Translations under genes and position numbers: made by a program
Notes under the pieces: generated by a model
Seen by the model: the letters and a program-made list of their open reading frames with translations, nothing else
Told to the model about the DNA's origin: nothing
Databases searched by the model: none
In this document: one piece after another, positions 9,373 to 16,775 of the stretch
Position numbering within the stretch: the first letter of the stretch is position 1
How the letters are laid out: each line of letters starts with the position of its first letter
NCBI RefSeq assembly: GCF_019222765.1
Contig: NZ_CP078145.1
Span: 6,820,001-6,884,000, forward strand
Direction of reading: 5' to 3'
Length of the DNA: 64,000 bases
Source of the DNA: Nocardia iowensis
GTDB taxonomy: Bacteria > Actinomycetota > Actinomycetes > Mycobacteriales > Mycobacteriaceae

Positions 9373-11372
9373 AAATCCCCATCAACAGATCACTCCTCCG
9401 GAAAGCTGTGGTGCCCGCGGTTGCTCTGCTGCTGATGGGTGCCTTTTTCATCCCGGCGCGCAGTGCGCTGCTGCCCTCCCACGACACCGCGGATGGGCGG
9501 CTCGCGAGCCGGTTCGATTTCACCGCGATGCCCATCGCCATGCCGGAGGGAGTACGCAGCGATCGCACGATCCGGCACGTGCGCCATCCGTACAAGAACC
9601 TGTCGGCCTGGATCTCCTCGATCGGCGCGTCCGCCGCGATGAACGACATCGACGGCAACCGCCTTTCCGACGATCTCTGCATGGTCGACGTCCGGGCGGA
9701 CAAGGTGTACGTGACGCCGACACCGGACAGCAACACCAGCCGGTACCAGCCCTTCATTCTCGACCCGGCACCGCTGCGGATGGACGAGGCGGCCGTGCCG
9801 TCCGGCTGTGTGCCCAGCGACTTCAACGCCGACGGCCGGACCGACATGCTGGTGCACTTCTACGGTCGCACCCCGATCATCTACTTGCAGCGCGGGGACG
9901 CGACGAAGTTGGACAGCAAGGCATTTCGCCCGGTCGATCTGGTGCCGGTGCCCACTACCGCCGATGGTGACTATCACGGGCAGCGCTGGGTCACCGCCGC
10001 GGTCGCCATCGCCGACTTCGACGGTAACGGAACCACCGACATCTTCATCGGCAACTATTTCCCCGACATGGACGTGCTGAAGGAGGACGGACGCGTTCCC
10101 CTGTGGATGACCGACTCCTTCTCCAATGCCGCCAACGGCGGCGGCAACCGGGTCTTCACCCTGGACAACGCCAAGTCCGGCAGCGAACCATCGGTCGACT
10201 ACCGCGAGGTGAGTCAGCCGTTCCCGATCGGCAAGTCCACCGGGTGGGTCCTGGCCGCCGCCGCCACCGATCTCACCGGTGATCAGCTGCCAGAGTTGTA
10301 CGTGTCCAACGACTTCGGCAAGGACCGGCTGTTCGTCAACAAGTCCAAGCCGGGCGATATCCGCTTCGGCTTCGCCGAGGGCGAACGTGGTCTGACCGAT
10401 CCGAAGTCCTATGTGATGGGCCATGATTCGTACAAAGGCATGGCCGCCGACTTCGGCGACCTGAACAGCGACGGCATGCCCGACCTGTTCGTCAGCAATA
10501 TCGCCGCGCGGTACGCACTGATGGAGGGGCATTTCGCCTGGTACAACACGGCCAAGAACACCGCCGACGCCGCCGCCAAGCTCGCCGACGGCATCGCACC
10601 GTTCAAGAATCGTGCCCCTGACGTCGGATTGGCTTGGGAGACTTGGGGTTGGGACGCCAAGATCAACGACTTCGACAATGACGGCCGCAACGAAGTGATC
10701 CAGGCGACCGGCATGATCAAGGGCGATACCAACCGCTGGCCGCAGATCCAGGAAATCGGCACCATCAACGACGAACTGGTGAAATACCCGCAGGCATGGC
10801 CGGTGATCGGGGACGACGCCGATCTGTCCGGCCGCGACCCCATGGGCTTCTTCAGCCAGGACGAGGACGGGAAGTTCGCCAACCTCACCCACACCCTCGG
10901 CATGGACGCCCCGATCCCGTCCCGCGGTATCGCCATCGGCGACACCTCGGGCAACGGCGCGCTCAGCTTCGCGGTGGCCAGGCAGTGGGCGGATCCGGTT
11001 TTCTACCACAACAATCGGGCGAAGAACGGTCAGTATCTCGGGCTGAAGCTGCACAAGCCGACCAATGAGGGTTCTCCGGCCACGACGGTCGCCGGGCTGC
11101 CAGCCCTCGGCGTTCCTGCGATCGACGCGCAGGTGGAGGTGCGCACCCCGGACGGGAAGCTGCACACCGCCCGCCTCGACGGCGGCAGCGGACACACCGG
11201 AAAGCGGGCCACTGAAATACATCTCGGCCTCGGCAATGTCGATCCGGCCACGCCACTGAATGTGCTGCTGCGCTGGCGCGACAACAAGGGCGCACCGCAC
11301 GAGCAGACGATCCAGCTCACGCCGGGCTGGCACACGATGAACCTCACCTCGAATGCTCAGGAGGTCAAGTAA
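9369..11372 (+). CDS. UnbV-type protein: FG-GAP repeats plus ASPIC/UnbV domain, exported
   Basis: A 667-residue protein with an N-terminal basic stretch and one hydrophobic segment (about residues 12-30), so exported or anchored outside the membrane. At least five calcium-loop FG-GAP/VCBS-like repeats follow, seen as DFNADGRTDML, DFDGNGTTDIF, DLTGDQLPELY, DLNSDGMPDLF and DFDNDGRNEVI, suggesting a beta-propeller. The last ~100 residues match the ASPIC/UnbV domain (VEVRTPDGKLHTARLDGGSG, then HLGLGN). UnbV is one of the conserved enediyne-cluster families with no settled biochemical role. It starts with GTG, overlaps the previous gene by 4 bases, and is followed by UnbU as in enediyne loci. Function here is unknown; a role on the outer membrane face with UnbU is inference. 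Confidence 0.85.
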   Translation: MKIPINRSLLRKAVVPAVALLLMGAFFIPARSALLPSHDTADGRLASRFDFTAMPIAMPEGVRSDRTIRHVRHPYKNLSAWISSIGASAAMNDIDGNRLSDDLCMVDVRADKVYVTPTPDSNTSRYQPFILDPAPLRMDEAAVPSGCVPSDFNADGRTDMLVHFYGRTPIIYLQRGDATKLDSKAFRPVDLVPVPTTADGDYHGQRWVTAAVAIADFDGNGTTDIFIGNYFPDMDVLKEDGRVPLWMTDSFSNAANGGGNRVFTLDNAKSGSEPSVDYREVSQPFPIGKSTGWVLAAAATDLTGDQLPELYVSNDFGKDRLFVNKSKPGDIRFGFAEGERGLTDPKSYVMGHDSYKGMAADFGDLNSDGMPDLFVSNIAARYALMEGHFAWYNTAKNTADAAAKLADGIAPFKNRAPDVGLAWETWGWDAKINDFDNDGRNEVIQATGMIKGDTNRWPQIQEIGTINDELVKYPQAWPVIGDDADLSGRDPMGFFSQDEDGKFANLTHTLGMDAPIPSRGIAIGDTSGNGALSFAVARQWADPVFYHNNRAKNGQYLGLKLHKPTNEGSPATTVAGLPALGVPAIDAQVEVRTPDGKLHTARLDGGSGHTGKRATEIHLGLGNVDPATPLNVLLRWRDNKGAPHEQTIQLTPGWHTMNLTSNAQEVK

Positions 11373-11452
11373 TGAGCGAGCACAGCGAGCGAATCATGAC
11401 ACAGTGCGCCTCGCGCCTGACGGATCTGAGCACCAGCGAGGTGGCGTCATGA
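11372..11452 (+). CDS. 26-codon micro-ORF bridging unbV and unbU
   Basis: An ATG overlaps the unbV stop (TAATG). The frame ends in a TGA that overlaps the unbU ATG (TCATGAG). The predicted peptide (begins MSEHSERIMTQ) has no recognisable domain. Because both junctions are overlaps, ribosomes could pass from unbV through this frame to unbU without dissociating, so it may be a coupling device and not a functional peptide. It begins with the same nine bases (atgagcgag) as unbU. It may equally be a chance reading of a spacer. Confidence 0.35.
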   Translation: MSEHSERIMTQCASRLTDLSTSEVAS

Positions 11453-12687
11453 GCGAGAAGGACAAGCCAGAACCTGGCGCGGCCAACGGTCAACCCGACT
11501 CATCGCCACCGCCCGTCGAAGCCAGCGGCAGCGCCGGAAACGGCAGTGCCGACGGCAAAATCGACGCCGACGGCACAGCGAAGGCGCCCCTCGAACCGAA
11601 CGGCAGTGCCGACGCCAAGCCGAACGGCGACGGGCATGCGGGCAATGCCGTGGAACGCATCGCCGCCCTGCAGCGTTCCGGAACCGAGTTCGCGAAGGAG
11701 TGGGTGGAGACGCCCGCGCCGGCCAAAGACAAGCGCTACCTGGCACTGCGCAACTTCGCGATCTCCATCACCATCTTCAACCTCATCGGCTTCCCGCTCC
11801 TCGGCTTCGAGCAGCCGTTCCTGTGGCCGTTCATTGCGCTGGCCACCGCGTACAGCGTGGAGATCGGGCTGGAAGTGCTTGCGGCGTGGGCATACCACCG
11901 GGCCCCCGCCTTCATGGGCCGTGGGCCGCGCGGGATGTTCGAGTTCTTGCTGCCTGCCCACATCACCGGTCTGGCGTTCAACTTCTTGACCTTCGCGCAC
12001 GATCGGATATGGCCGGTCATCTTCGGCGTCACGGTCGCGGTCGGCGCGAAATGGGTGCTCCGGGCCAAGATCAACGGCAAGATGCGGCACTTCATGAACC
12101 CGTCGAACTTCGGGATCGTGGTGGCCATCCTGGTCTTCCCGATGATCGCCGTCGCGCCGCCGTATCACTTCGTCGAGAACATCTCGGGTGCGGCGGACGC
12201 GCTCATCATTATGGTGCTGCTGTTCACCGGCACCATGTTGAACGCCAAGCTGACGATGAAGATGCCGCTGATCATGGCGTGGGTCGCGGCCTTCGTGTTG
12301 CAGGCGGTGGTGCGCGGACTGATCGAACCGAACGTCTCGGTCCTTCCCTCGCTCGCCGTCGGGACCGGTCTTGCGTTCGTCCTGTTCACCAACTACATGG
12401 TCACCGACCCCGGCACGACGCCGATGGGCAAGAAGCACCAGATCATGTTCGGGGCCTCGGTCGGCATCATGTACGGCGTCGTCACCGCGCTGCACATCTC
12501 CTACGGCCTGTTCTTCGCGCTGGTCATCGTCTGCGGCGCACGCGGAATGTATTGGTGGGCACGCGGAATCGCCGAATGGTGGCAGCAGCGTTCGGTGGCG
12601 CCCAGCGTGCCGGCCGAGCCCGTCCTCGTCGGCGCACCGGCCCGACCCGCGGCGTCCGCACCGGCGAAGGAGGCGGCACGCCCATGA
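11449..12687 (+). CDS. UnbU-like polytopic membrane protein (RnfD/NqrB-like)
   Basis: A 412-residue protein. Residues 1 to about 95 are a hydrophilic, Asn/Gly/Ser/Ala/Pro-rich low-complexity region. From about residue 98 there are roughly eight hydrophobic segments (for example FAISITIFNLIGFPLLGF and the FGIVVAILVFPMIAVAPP region), followed by a short charged tail. The membrane core resembles the NqrB/RnfD-type fold to which the enediyne UnbU family is related, so electron transfer or flavin binding at the membrane is plausible but unproven. The start at 11449 has GAGGTG 6 bases upstream; an in-frame upstream ATG at 11353 would lie inside unbV. The stop overlaps the flavin reductase start (ATGA), supporting a functional pairing. 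Confidence 0.75.
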   Translation: MSEKDKPEPGAANGQPDSSPPPVEASGSAGNGSADGKIDADGTAKAPLEPNGSADAKPNGDGHAGNAVERIAALQRSGTEFAKEWVETPAPAKDKRYLALRNFAISITIFNLIGFPLLGFEQPFLWPFIALATAYSVEIGLEVLAAWAYHRAPAFMGRGPRGMFEFLLPAHITGLAFNFLTFAHDRIWPVIFGVTVAVGAKWVLRAKINGKMRHFMNPSNFGIVVAILVFPMIAVAPPYHFVENISGAADALIIMVLLFTGTMLNAKLTMKMPLIMAWVAAFVLQAVVRGLIEPNVSVLPSLAVGTGLAFVLFTNYMVTDPGTTPMGKKHQIMFGASVGIMYGVVTALHISYGLFFALVIVCGARGMYWWARGIAEWWQQRSVAPSVPAEPVLVGAPARPAASAPAKEAARP

Positions 12688-13178
12688 CCAGCAGCGCCGA
12701 GCTGCGCCGCGTGCTCGGCGCGTTCACCACCGGAGTCACGGTGATCACCACCGGATGGCCACGGCCGCACGGGATGACCGCCAACGCGTTCACCTCCGTC
12801 TCGCTGGATCCGCCGCTGATCCTGGTCTGTGTAGCGCACACCGCCAGGTTGCATCGGTCGATCCAGGAGGCGGGCGCGTTCGCGATCTCGGTGCTCTCGG
12901 CACAGCAGGAGCCGATCGCGCGCTACTTCGCCGACTCCTCCAGGCCCGATGGCACCGCCCAATTCCGGCAGGTGGAGTGGTACGAGGGCCCGAACACCGC
13001 CGCGCCGATGCTGGCGCGGACGGTGGCGGGCTTGGAATGCAAGCTCGACACGATCCACGACTGTGGCGACCACAGCATCGTCATCGGCGAGGTCGTGCAC
13101 GCCGAACGCGACCCCGCGCTGGCCGCCGCGGGGGCGCTTGCCTTCTACGACGGCGGCTACCGCCCCTTCATCCCCTGA
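12684..13178 (+). CDS. Small flavin reductase (HpaC-like, FMN-binding split barrel)
   Basis: A 164-residue protein with the flavin-reductase-like signature: RRVLGAFTTGVTVITT at the start, then GMTANAFTSVSLDPPLILVCV, then the C-terminal GDHSIVIGEVV and AFYDGGY. Members reduce FMN or FAD with NAD(P)H, either for a partner oxygenase or as an electron entry point. No flavin monooxygenase is present in this operon. Since the gene overlaps unbU by 4 bases, it could instead deliver electrons to the UnbU membrane protein; this is inference. Confidence 0.85.
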   Translation: MTSSAELRRVLGAFTTGVTVITTGWPRPHGMTANAFTSVSLDPPLILVCVAHTARLHRSIQEAGAFAISVLSAQQEPIARYFADSSRPDGTAQFRQVEWYEGPNTAAPMLARTVAGLECKLDTIHDCGDHSIVIGEVVHAERDPALAAAGALAFYDGGYRPFIP

Positions 13179-13196
13179 AGAACGGAGAACCCTGTC

Positions 13197-14162
13197 ATGC
13201 CTTCACCTTTGGGGCCGCTGCGCGCGGCCTTGTTCGTCCCGAGCCCGGCCAGCGTGCGAAGGGTCATGCAGGGATTCGAACAGTCGAATCCGACCGCCGC
13301 ACTGGAGCTGGAGCAGGTGACCATGCACCTGGTCGGCGGCATCGACAAGGCGGTGCGCAGTTCCGACAACGCCGAGTTGGTCGCCGCGCTGGCGCAGGTG
13401 CCGGTGAAGTACCGCGGCTTCGCCTATGAAGGCGCCGCCGTCGGTCTCACCGCCATCGATTCGCTGTCGCCGGGCCATCGGGCCGCCGATCTGATGGTCG
13501 GACCCGAGTCCAAGATCCACGACCTGACCATGGTCGTCGGAGTGGGGCTCGCGCTCGCGAAGATCCCGAAGCCCCGATGGAAGAAGCTTTTTCCGCAACA
13601 CCCGCTGTACCGCTGGCTCGCGGTCGACGGATACGGCTTCTACAAGGCGTTCTTCCAGAAACGGCGCTACGTGGACAACCAGCACGTCGACACCCGTTAC
13701 CCGCGCTGGATGGGCGACCGCGCCAACCTGCAGCGCATCGCGGATCACGGCTTGGGCCGGGCGCTGTGGTTCATCGGTGGTGGCAATCCGGTGCGGGTGG
13801 CCGAACTCGTCGGCGGGTTCGCCGAGCACCGGCGCGCCGACCTGTGGAGCGGTGTCGGCATCGCGGTGACCTTCGCCGGCGGCGTGGAACCCGCTGATCT
13901 GGCGCAAGTCTGGGAGCTGGCCGGGCAGTACCGGCCGCGGCTCGCGCTGGGTTGCGCGATGGTGACCAAGATCCGGCAGCAGACCAACAGCACCAATGAG
14001 CACAGCGAGGCGGCCGCCCAGGCCTTCTGCGGGCACTCGGTCGCGGAAACCGATGCGCTCATCGACAATTCGCTGAAGGGATTGCCCGAGGACGGTTCGT
14101 CGACGACCTATCTGCTGTGGCGTGATCGGATCGCCGAGATCGTCGCCGCGAGCCGGACCTGA
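13197..14162 (+). CDS. DUF1702 family protein (candidate UnbL counterpart)
   Basis: A 321-residue soluble protein with no signal peptide or membrane segment. It carries the pattern I associate with DUF1702: a KYRGFAYEGAAVGL block near residue 75, LYRWLAVDGYGFYKAFF near 137, and a C-terminal half with GRALWFIGGGNPVRV and FAGGVEPADL. DUF1702 proteins recur in enediyne and related polyketide clusters, and size and neighbours fit the UnbL family. The UnbL equivalence is from memory and unverified. No catalytic residues are recognisable. It starts 19 bases after the flavin reductase stop, with GGAGAA in the gap. Confidence 0.7.
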   Translation: MPSPLGPLRAALFVPSPASVRRVMQGFEQSNPTAALELEQVTMHLVGGIDKAVRSSDNAELVAALAQVPVKYRGFAYEGAAVGLTAIDSLSPGHRAADLMVGPESKIHDLTMVVGVGLALAKIPKPRWKKLFPQHPLYRWLAVDGYGFYKAFFQKRRYVDNQHVDTRYPRWMGDRANLQRIADHGLGRALWFIGGGNPVRVAELVGGFAEHRRADLWSGVGIAVTFAGGVEPADLAQVWELAGQYRPRLALGCAMVTKIRQQTNSTNEHSEAAAQAFCGHSVAETDALIDNSLKGLPEDGSSTTYLLWRDRIAEIVAASRT

Positions 14163-14173
14163 GGGGTCGCGCG

Positions 14174-14983
14174 ATGACCGGTCGCAACGGCACGCGGTGG
14201 TCCGGTAAGCACGTCATCGTGACCGGCGGATCGGAGGGCATCGGCGCGGCGGTGGCGGCCGCGTTCGCCCGGCGTGGCGCGCAGGTGTCGGTCATCGCGC
14301 GCCGCAAGGTCGCGCTGCGCGACACCGCGATGCGCATCGGCGGCGACTGGGCCGTCGCCGATGTCACCCGCCGGGACCAACTCGCCTCGGCCATCGCCGA
14401 ATTGGAGGGCAAGCACGGTCCGTGCGCGGTGATCGCCTGCTGCGCCGGACTCACCCTGCCCGGCCGGTTCCTCGAGATCGACGCGGACGAATTCGAGGTG
14501 CAGATGGCGGCGAACTATCTCGGCGCGGTGCACGCGGTGCGGGCGGTGCTGCCCGGAATGGTCGAAAGGTCCAGCGGCAACGTACTTCTCGTCAGTTCGA
14601 CCTCGGCCTTCCTCGGCATCGTCGGGTACAGCAGTTACGGGCCGACCAAAGCGAGTATTCGGCAGCTCGCGCTGTGCCTGCGGTACGAGGCCGAACCCGC
14701 GGGCGTGGGGGTGACGGTCATCTACCCGGCCGACACCGACACACCGGGACTGGCCAGGGAGAATGTTCGTAAACCGGCGGAGACCAAGGCGATTACCGGC
14801 TCGATCGAACCGATGTCGGCCGAGCGGGTCGCCGAGGCCGCGGTGCGTGGGATCGAACGCGGGCGCCATCACATCGCGCTGGATCCGCTGACCCGGTTCT
14901 TCCTGGCATGGGCGAATCTGCCGGAGGACATGGCGCGTCCGTTCATGCGGCGCACCATCGCCAAGGCACGCACCATGCTCTGA
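14174..14983 (+). CDS. Short-chain dehydrogenase, 3-ketodihydrosphingosine reductase (KDSR/TSC10)-like
   Basis: A 269-residue classical SDR with the nucleotide motif TGGSEGIGAAVA and a YSSYGPTKASIRQL segment holding the Tyr-x-x-x-Lys pair. Unlike ordinary SDRs it has YPADTDTPGLARENVRKPAET, which closely matches the Pro-Asp-Thr-Asp-Thr-Pro-Gly...Glu-Asn...Lys-Pro-x-Glu-Thr signature of eukaryotic KDSR. KDSR reduces 3-ketosphinganine, the product of serine palmitoyltransferase, with NADPH. Given the alpha-oxoamine synthase in the same operon, reduction of its amino ketone to an amino alcohol is a strong inference. It starts 11 bases after the DUF1702 gene. A C-terminal hydrophobic patch (FFLAWANL) may associate with membrane. 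Confidence 0.82.
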   Translation: MTGRNGTRWSGKHVIVTGGSEGIGAAVAAAFARRGAQVSVIARRKVALRDTAMRIGGDWAVADVTRRDQLASAIAELEGKHGPCAVIACCAGLTLPGRFLEIDADEFEVQMAANYLGAVHAVRAVLPGMVERSSGNVLLVSSTSAFLGIVGYSSYGPTKASIRQLALCLRYEAEPAGVGVTVIYPADTDTPGLARENVRKPAETKAITGSIEPMSAERVAEAAVRGIERGRHHIALDPLTRFFLAWANLPEDMARPFMRRTIAKARTML

Positions 14984-15001
14984 CCGCGCCTCGCACGCGA
15001 T

Positions 15002-15044
15002 AAAGCCCGCCCGCGCAACGTTATTCGTCGCGCGGGCGGGCTTT
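15002..15044. terminator. Perfect bidirectional terminator hairpin closing the PKS operon
   Basis: Arms 15002..15016 (aaagcccgcccgcgc) and 15030..15044 pair over 15 bases without mismatch around a 13-base loop. A-rich and T-rich outer ends give U-tracts on both strands. It lies between the KDSR-like gene (+) and doxX (-) and serves both. Confidence 0.9.
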
Positions 15045-15051
15045 CGTGTGT

Positions 15052-15489
15052 TCAGCCGAAGAGGACGACGCCAAGGGCCCCGATGAAGATCAGCTGGACC
15101 AGGGCGCGCAGCGGCAGCGGCATGGTCTTGATGCCGATATCCGCCTTCGCCGCGCGAATGTTGGCCGGGAACATGGCGACCATCATCGCGATCAGCGCGG
15201 CGGCCGCGATGGTGGACGTTGCGGGGATCAGCAGGCCGACCGCGCCCGCGAGTTCGAGGACGCCGGTGAGGGCGACCAGCGCCGCCGGGTTGGGCAGCTG
15301 CGGCGGGACCATTGCCACCAGGGCCTCGCGGCGCGGCGAAAGGAAGTGCGCGCTCGCGGTCAGGACGAACATGGCCGCGAGGCCGAGTGCGATGGCGTGC
15401 GGCCATGAATCTAGCCACCCGGGGCCGACCAGCCAGCCGATGAGCCGAGCTGTTGCGGTGATGACGGCGAGGACAACCAGCGGTGCCAT
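15052..15489 (-). CDS. DoxX-like small membrane protein
   Basis: A 145-residue protein of about four hydrophobic segments with the DoxX-type layout. It contains a LTASAHFLSPRREALVAMVP region, a GVLELAGAVGLLIP segment and a terminal LIFIGALGVVLFG helix. DoxX-family proteins are small membrane proteins linked to redox and quinol functions, with few defined reactions. The ATG at 15489 has AGGAG at good spacing. It is divergent from an adjacent TetR gene, the usual arrangement for a TetR-controlled target. Confidence 0.75.
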   Translation of the reverse strand: MAPLVVLAVITATARLIGWLVGPGWLDSWPHAIALGLAAMFVLTASAHFLSPRREALVAMVPPQLPNPAALVALTGVLELAGAVGLLIPATSTIAAAALIAMMVAMFPANIRAAKADIGIKTMPLPLRALVQLIFIGALGVVLFG

Positions 15490-15518
15490 CGGGATCTCCT
15501 GTGTTCTAGCGATCAATC

Positions 15519-15560
15519 TTGACACTGGAAAGATTAGGTCCCGCCGGGTAAACTTGTCAA
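15519..15560. promoter_or_regulatory. doxX/tetR divergent promoter with inverted repeat
   Basis: TTGACA at 15519..15524 and its complement TGTCAA at 15555..15560 form an inverted pair in the 99-base intergenic region. Read on the minus strand, TTGACA is followed after 18 bases by TAATCT, a plausible sigma-70-type promoter for doxX. The pair may also mark the TetR operator. Confidence 0.45.
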
Positions 15561-15588
15561 TGACTAGATTCTCCGGCACCATCGAGGC

Positions 15589-16155
15589 ATGGCGAAAAGC
15601 GGCTACCACCACGGCGATCTGCGGGCCACCATCCTGGCCGCGGCCGCCGACCAGATCGCGACCGACGGCGTCGACGCGGTGTCCCTGCGCGAGCTGGCCC
15701 GCCGGGCCGGCGTCTCGCACGCGGCCCCCGCACACCATTTCGGTGACCGTGCGGGGGTGCTGACCGCGCTGGCCACCGAGGGCTTCGAACTGCTCGCCGC
15801 CGAGTTGACCGAGGCCGGTGCCGACTTCCGCGAGGTCGCCGTCGCCTACATTCGATTCGCGCGGAAACACCCGGGGCACTTCGACGTAATGTTCCGGCAC
15901 AGTCTGTTGCGCGCCGACGATCCACGCTTGCACGAGGCCCGCGCCCGGTCCGCGAGCGCCCTGCGCTCCGGCGTGTCCGTCATCCACCCCGCCGACGTCG
16001 AGCGACAGCAGGCCACCCAGCTGGCCGCCTGGTCGCTGGTGCACGGCTTCGCCGCGCTGTGGCGCGAAGGGGCGCTGGATAATTCGAGCCTGGCCGCGGG
16101 CGCCGACCCGGAGTCGCTTGCCCGCCGTATGCTCGCAACCGTGCACTTCGACTGA
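15589..16155 (+). CDS. TetR-family transcriptional regulator
   Basis: A 188-residue regulator. The N-terminal YHHGDLRATILAAAADQIA leads into a helix-turn-helix with LRELARRAGVSHAAPAHHFGDRAGVL, a complete TetR DNA-binding domain. The C-terminal ~120 residues form the helical ligand domain (TetR_C WHG-like). It is transcribed away from doxX from a shared 99-base region and probably represses doxX and itself. Ligand unknown. Confidence 0.88.
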   Translation: MAKSGYHHGDLRATILAAAADQIATDGVDAVSLRELARRAGVSHAAPAHHFGDRAGVLTALATEGFELLAAELTEAGADFREVAVAYIRFARKHPGHFDVMFRHSLLRADDPRLHEARARSASALRSGVSVIHPADVERQQATQLAAWSLVHGFAALWREGALDNSSLAAGADPESLARRMLATVHFD

Positions 16156-16224
16156 CCCGGCAAACCCCGCCGCCCGACAGCAAATCCCGGACAACGCGAA
16201 CAACCGCCGGGCGCGTACGGCACA

Positions 16225-16644
16225 GTGGGGCACCAGGATTGCGGAAAGGAGCTGGCGCCACTACCGGTGGACGCCGTCGACACCATGGACATCCATGCTT
16301 ACCCGACCGAGTGCACCACGCCGGTGACGCTCGCCGAAGCGGAACGTCTCGCCGAGCGCTACCTGTCCTTCGACGACGATGCCGGACGCGGGATCACCAA
16401 CCGGATCACCGAATTCGACAGCTGTTTCGTCGTCGTCGCCATCTTCGTCCCGCCCCCGTCCACCGAATCCCGCACTCCCCCAACTCCGCTGCCCATCGGC
16501 GGCACGGTCAGCACCATCGACAAGGCCACCGGCGCCATCACCCTCTGGCCGACCTACCCACCCGACCTGGTCGCCGAACACCACGAGGCCGCATTGCGGG
16601 CGGGCCGCCTGATCATCGAGGAAACCTGGCCCGCGAACAGTTGA
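16225..16644 (+). CDS. YrhB / immunity-35-like small protein
   Basis: A 139-residue protein whose core fits the YrhB/Imm35 pattern: an N-terminal helix TLAEAERLAERYL, a central strand pair around FDSCFVVVAIFVPPP, then IGGTVSTIDKATGAITLWPTYP and a closing helix. Imm35-type proteins are proposed immunity proteins of polymorphic toxins, but many stand alone, and no toxin gene is adjacent. The start is uncertain: GTG at 16225, GTG at 16267 or ATG at 16285. AAAGGAG near 16245 fits none of them well. Confidence 0.5.
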   Translation: MGHQDCGKELAPLPVDAVDTMDIHAYPTECTTPVTLAEAERLAERYLSFDDDAGRGITNRITEFDSCFVVVAIFVPPPSTESRTPPTPLPIGGTVSTIDKATGAITLWPTYPPDLVAEHHEAALRAGRLIIEETWPANS

Positions 16645-16775
16645 CCAGGCCAACGCGACGTTGGAATCAGCTTGTCCGCCAAGTGCTTCTCGGCGTCGGT
16701 TTGCTGTCGGACCCCGCTGTTATCCTCACGGTGAGGGGTGGAACTCTCGATCGAAATTCTCTGGGGGGGTAGCGA

